Position numbers and translations under genes: made by a program. Below are positions 43,571 to 45,496 of a DNA stretch of 45,496 nt, piece after piece. The DNA is from a virus: positions 1-45,496 of the IMG/VR virus record IMGVR_UViG_3300028837_001340; one strand, written 5' to 3'. Within the stretch, counting starts at the first letter, position 1; the number at the start of each line of letters is the position of its first letter. The notes beneath the pieces were generated by a model. That model ran no database searches and had not been told where the DNA came from. It worked only from the letters and a program-made list of their open reading frames with translations.

Positions 43571-43980
43571 TAGAACTTCTCCTTTTTAGCTTCTAGGCCT
43601 AAGCTCTTTTCAGCAAACTTCCTGGCGCCTGCAACCGAGATCTCAACAAAGGCTATCGGGGCTTTATCGCTCCAGCCGTCATTCAGCTTGGTCATGTAAT
43701 CTATGTTCGACACCACAAAGTTGGGGTTGCCAAACTCAGTTCTCTGTAACGAACCTGGTCGGTTGAGCGGGTACGTCTTTTCACCTGGGGGTGGAACTTC
43801 ATTAGACGGCTTCTTCGCCGTGGCGATCCAGGATGCTTGCGCTCGGCCGGTATCCTTAGGCGTGATATTAACCAGACGATTCCAGAGGTCGAGTGTAGTC
43901 TTGCGCTGGGCCTCCTCAACGAACTTCTCAATGCCGTCGATAGTGGACCGAATAAATGCGCCATCAAATTCAACGCTCAT
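43570..43980 (-). CDS. HK97 gp10-like head-tail/tail completion protein
   Basis: The 136-residue protein shows the family pattern: helical N-terminus (IRSTIDGIEKFVEEAQRKT), LVNITPKDTGRAQASW with the T/P-x-D-T-G-x-A/L motif, a small beta-region and a final PIAFVEISVAGARKFAEK helix. It corresponds to the tail-completion (lambda Z/HK97 gp10) protein. It overlaps the next gene at ATGA and shares a base with the terminator gene, showing tight coupling of head-tail genes. Confidence 0.8.
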   Translation of the reverse strand: MSVEFDGAFIRSTIDGIEKFVEEAQRKTTLDLWNRLVNITPKDTGRAQASWIATAKKPSNEVPPPGEKTYPLNRPGSLQRTEFGNPNFVVSNIDYMTKLNDGWSDKAPIAFVEISVAGARKFAEKSLGLEAKKEKF

Positions 43981-44354
43981 GTGTCATTACCTCGTCTAGC
44001 GTACACGTCCCATGATGCGTCCGCTGGATCCTCTTTTACTTTGTAGACCGTAAACTCCTTCGTCGTCTCGACTGTCAAGTAGTCATTCGGCTTTGGTTCC
44101 AATGACAACTCATTCTGCAATATCGTAATGACCACGTCGGTCGGTCTTACGTTACTATCGACAAGTTGTAAGGTCGTAGGATCGTTGAACACACCTCGGC
44201 TAAACGCTGATGTGTCTACCGTATCCACGACTCCTGTAACCGTGTTGTACTGACTATTGCCTCGACTGGTGAATTCAAATAGCTTGACCGCGTCCGCCAG
44301 ATCCGTATCGAAGGCAATCCCCAAATCGGTTTGTATGTCGTCGCGCAGTCCCAT
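43977..44354 (-). CDS. Head-tail joining protein (head closure candidate)
   Basis: The 125-residue protein starts MGLRDDIQTDLGIAFDTDLA and has a beta-rich core (SNVRPTDVVITILQNELS, then YLTVETTKEFTVYKVKED). Size and position between the adaptor and the gp10-like gene match the head-closure or stopper protein of siphophages. Sequence alone is not enough for a confident family call. It overlaps both neighbours by one to four bases (ATGA-type), supporting co-translation. Confidence 0.6.
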   Translation of the reverse strand: MGLRDDIQTDLGIAFDTDLADAVKLFEFTSRGNSQYNTVTGVVDTVDTSAFSRGVFNDPTTLQLVDSNVRPTDVVITILQNELSLEPKPNDYLTVETTKEFTVYKVKEDPADASWDVYARRGNDT

Positions 44355-44782
44355 TATCGTCTAACCAGTGGCTTAACTACCGCAGAGCCTTGAGTCAGTG
44401 AACAGTATCCACCAACCAGTGACGTGACTTCGGGGAATGGATCTTTCCATGTTCCCGTTGCAGACACCGCGTATGATTTCTTTGAGCTAACCGATCCAGC
44501 CGCAACATCAACCGATGCTAGTGGACCTAATCCGTCTTGGCGCTCCCACAATGATTCGCTCAATTGCGCGTTAGCCAATAGGCTGTTACCCTCTATCAAT
44601 GCTTCCGGTGGGTTGGCTTGATCCGGTACTATGCAGAGATAAGTGGCGTCCATATACAATTTGCCCTGGACGAGAGCGGATTCCTTTTCTTCAGACGTTG
44701 CCGAATCCCAAGGCTCAACTGTCCCTAGGATCACATCGGCCTCCGCAACGGTGGCGTATGGTGTTACACTGGACAAAGCCAT
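44354..44782 (-). CDS. Head-tail adaptor (DnaT-like connector)
   Basis: The 142-residue protein shows the phage neck adaptor pattern annotated as DnaT-like: PYATVAEADVILGTVEPWDS, KESALVQGKLYMDATYLCIV, then NSLLANAQLSESLWER. Helical connectors with a [YV]A-x-x-[AE]AD-x-[YIL] start and A-L-x-x-[AG]-x-x-[YL]-[IM]-D sequence form the ring that docks beneath the portal. It is downstream of the capsid gene and a hairpin that may reduce its transcription relative to the capsid. Confidence 0.75.
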   Translation of the reverse strand: MALSSVTPYATVAEADVILGTVEPWDSATSEEKESALVQGKLYMDATYLCIVPDQANPPEALIEGNSLLANAQLSESLWERQDGLGPLASVDVAAGSVSSKKSYAVSATGTWKDPFPEVTSLVGGYCSLTQGSAVVKPLVRR

Positions 44783-44806
44783 TATTCAACTCCCTTAACG
44801 AAGAAA

Positions 44807-44834
44807 CGGCCGAGACCTCTTTGAAGTCCGGCCG
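44807..44834 (-). terminator. Attenuator-like hairpin between the neck genes
   Basis: CGGCCG (44807-44812) and CGGCCG (44829-44834), extended by a GAC/GTC stem with one bulge, form a stem of nine pairs on the minus strand, followed by TTTCTT. It lies between the small protein at 44874 and the adaptor at 44354 and may thin transcription. Confidence 0.5.
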
Positions 44835-44873
44835 CTTGTTTTGTGAATTTCATGAGAATCAGGTTAGCCCCAA

Positions 44874-45065
44874 CTACGAGCCGTCCAACTCTCCGATGGT
44901 TTTGCCTTTAGCGGGCTTTTTCAAACTAGGCTTCTCAACCTTCTCAGCGGCTTTCTTCTTCTCCGCCTTCGCGCCTTCGGTTCGTGTCCAACCACCCTTT
45001 TCCATCGATGCTACCTGATGGATTGTGCAGTTACACTGTTTTCCGTCTTTGTATAATGTTGGCAT
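44874..45065 (-). CDS. Hypothetical Lys-rich protein in the head region, 63 aa
   Basis: ATG 45065 follows GGGAGAGAAACGAA. The product starts MPTLYKDGKQCNCTIHQVAS, ends in a lysine/alanine-rich stretch (AKAEKKKAAEKVEKPSLKK) and has a C-x-C pair. Small genes like this are frequent between the capsid and the connector genes in siphophages; they may be head accessory proteins. I recognise no family. It is flanked by a terminator upstream and a hairpin downstream. Confidence 0.6.
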   Translation of the reverse strand: MPTLYKDGKQCNCTIHQVASMEKGGWTRTEGAKAEKKKAAEKVEKPSLKKPAKGKTIGELDGS

Positions 45066-45088
45066 TTCGTTTCTCTCCCGAGAGTGTT

Positions 45089-45117
45089 AAAAAGCGGGGG
45101 CCTGCGGAAGCACCCCC
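45089..45117 (-). terminator. Rho-independent terminator after the capsid gene
   Basis: On the minus strand, GGGGGTGC-TTCC-GCAGGCCCCC followed by GC and a run of five T residues. The stem has at least seven pairs. It sits 20 bases after the stop of the capsid gene and would set a high capsid-to-connector ratio if leaky. Confidence 0.75.
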
Positions 45118-45136
45118 TAACCAAGAGCGGCGACTC

Positions 45137-45496
45137 TTAGAACTCGCGGAGCAGAGTCATGCGGCGTGGATCGTAAGCCGCGGCACCAACCAGGACGTCC
45201 AGAGACAGAGTCTCTTTCTTCGTGGTCATGTCGTAACCCTGTACTACTCGAATCGAGAAGCCGTTCGCGCTGACTACGCTTGAGGGCTTATCGGAAGGAG
45301 CATCCAACATTGGCATTGCGAAGCCGAGTGAACGGTCGTCCATGATCACACCGCGGCTCAACAGGTTGGTGGCACCAGAACCGATGACCGTAACGGCGGA
45401 ACCGTCGGGGACAATCTCGGTGATGGGATCAACCAGTGGGATTGCGGTGGCGCCTGCCAATACCTGGCTGGCCACTTTCAATGGACGTCGTACGCC
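45137..45496 (-). CDS. Major capsid protein, C-terminal part (partial)
   Basis: The window edge cuts the 5' part; at least 119 residues remain. The visible sequence reads GVRRPLKVASQVLAGA..., GVIMDDRSLGFAMPMLDAP, FSIRVVQGYDMTTKKETLSL, DVLVGAAAYDPRRMTLLREF. The Q-GYD-x-x-[TK]-K-x-[ED]-T-L-S-x-D-V-L-x-G segment with a final D-P-R-x-x-x-L-L is the C-terminus of a phage coat protein (P22-coat-like/HK97-fold). Position before neck and tail genes, and a terminator right after it, agree. Full identification needs the missing 5' end. Confidence 0.7.
   Translation of the reverse strand, partial: GVRRPLKVASQVLAGATAIPLVDPITEIVPDGSAVTVIGSGATNLLSRGVIMDDRSLGFAMPMLDAPSDKPSSVVSANGFSIRVVQGYDMTTKKETLSLDVLVGAAAYDPRRMTLLREF

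Noticed and set aside
1-45496. Integrase, repressor module, attachment site, terminase, portal, endolysin
   Set aside because: Looked for and not recognised. Terminase and portal are probably beyond the right edge; absence of an integrase in a partial genome does not settle lifestyle.
1-45496. CRISPR array or insertion sequence
   Set aside because: Repeats seen (promoter cassettes, hairpins, CGGTTAA) have neither spacer structure nor transposase genes.

Overview
This window is part of a tailed double-stranded DNA phage (or closely related prophage) genome. The tail module is the lambda/HK97 siphovirus type: tube protein, frameshifted tail-assembly chaperones, a 625-residue tape measure, J-like tip protein and NlpC/P60 peptidase. 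The host is probably a gammaproteobacterium, because the phage carries a CsrA protein very close to the E. coli one and several small envelope proteins of proteobacterial type. No integrase, terminase, portal or tRNA gene is visible, so the window is incomplete and lifestyle cannot be decided.

Layout. Positions 1-26,850 are transcribed rightwards and 26,900-45,496 leftwards. The two blocks converge on a strong intrinsic terminator at 26,869-26,896. The rightward half begins with small genes, then a primase-polymerase/helicase (1330-3696), a DNA methyltransferase coupled to a NodU/CmcH-type carbamoyltransferase (3804-6196), an SNF2 helicase with a charged tail (6205-8040), a DUF2800 Fe-S nuclease and an Enc34-type SSB. 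A tight nucleotide cassette follows (10,721-12,824): MazG-like NTP pyrophosphatase, dNMP kinase, ThyA-superfamily hydroxymethylase with the dCMP-type Asp, and dCMP deaminase. Then come DUF932, a 5'-truncated family A DNA polymerase, and a run of about 15 small accessory genes (16-21 kb) including csrA.

From 21.7 to 26.5 kb most products are exported or membrane proteins. This stretch includes a CsgG-like lipoprotein flanked by two exported proteins with curlin-like repeats, a candidate phage-borne curli-type secretion module. The leftward half encodes, in order of transcription, the major capsid C-terminus, head-tail joining proteins, tail tube, chaperones G/GT, tape measure, minor tail proteins, tip protein, two related fibres, a GNAT-like protein, a third fibre and a lysis cassette (holin plus a spanin-like overlapping pair).

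Regulation is unusual. About 13 near-identical promoters (TTTACA/T-N16-17-TAGAAT with a TTAC-N5-GTAA dyad at the -35) precede early and accessory genes. Six carry a conserved leader with a strong GAGGTGA ribosome site and a 10-12 codon mini-ORF (MD[P/S]x...). Its stop overlaps the start of the downstream gene, or it runs into that gene in frame. GGA motifs in these leaders make the phage CsrA a possible regulator. A recurrent family of UNCG-tetraloop hairpins separates many of the same genes.

Together, the nucleotide cassette and carbamoyltransferase predict DNA containing a hydroxymethylated, possibly carbamoylated, cytosine.
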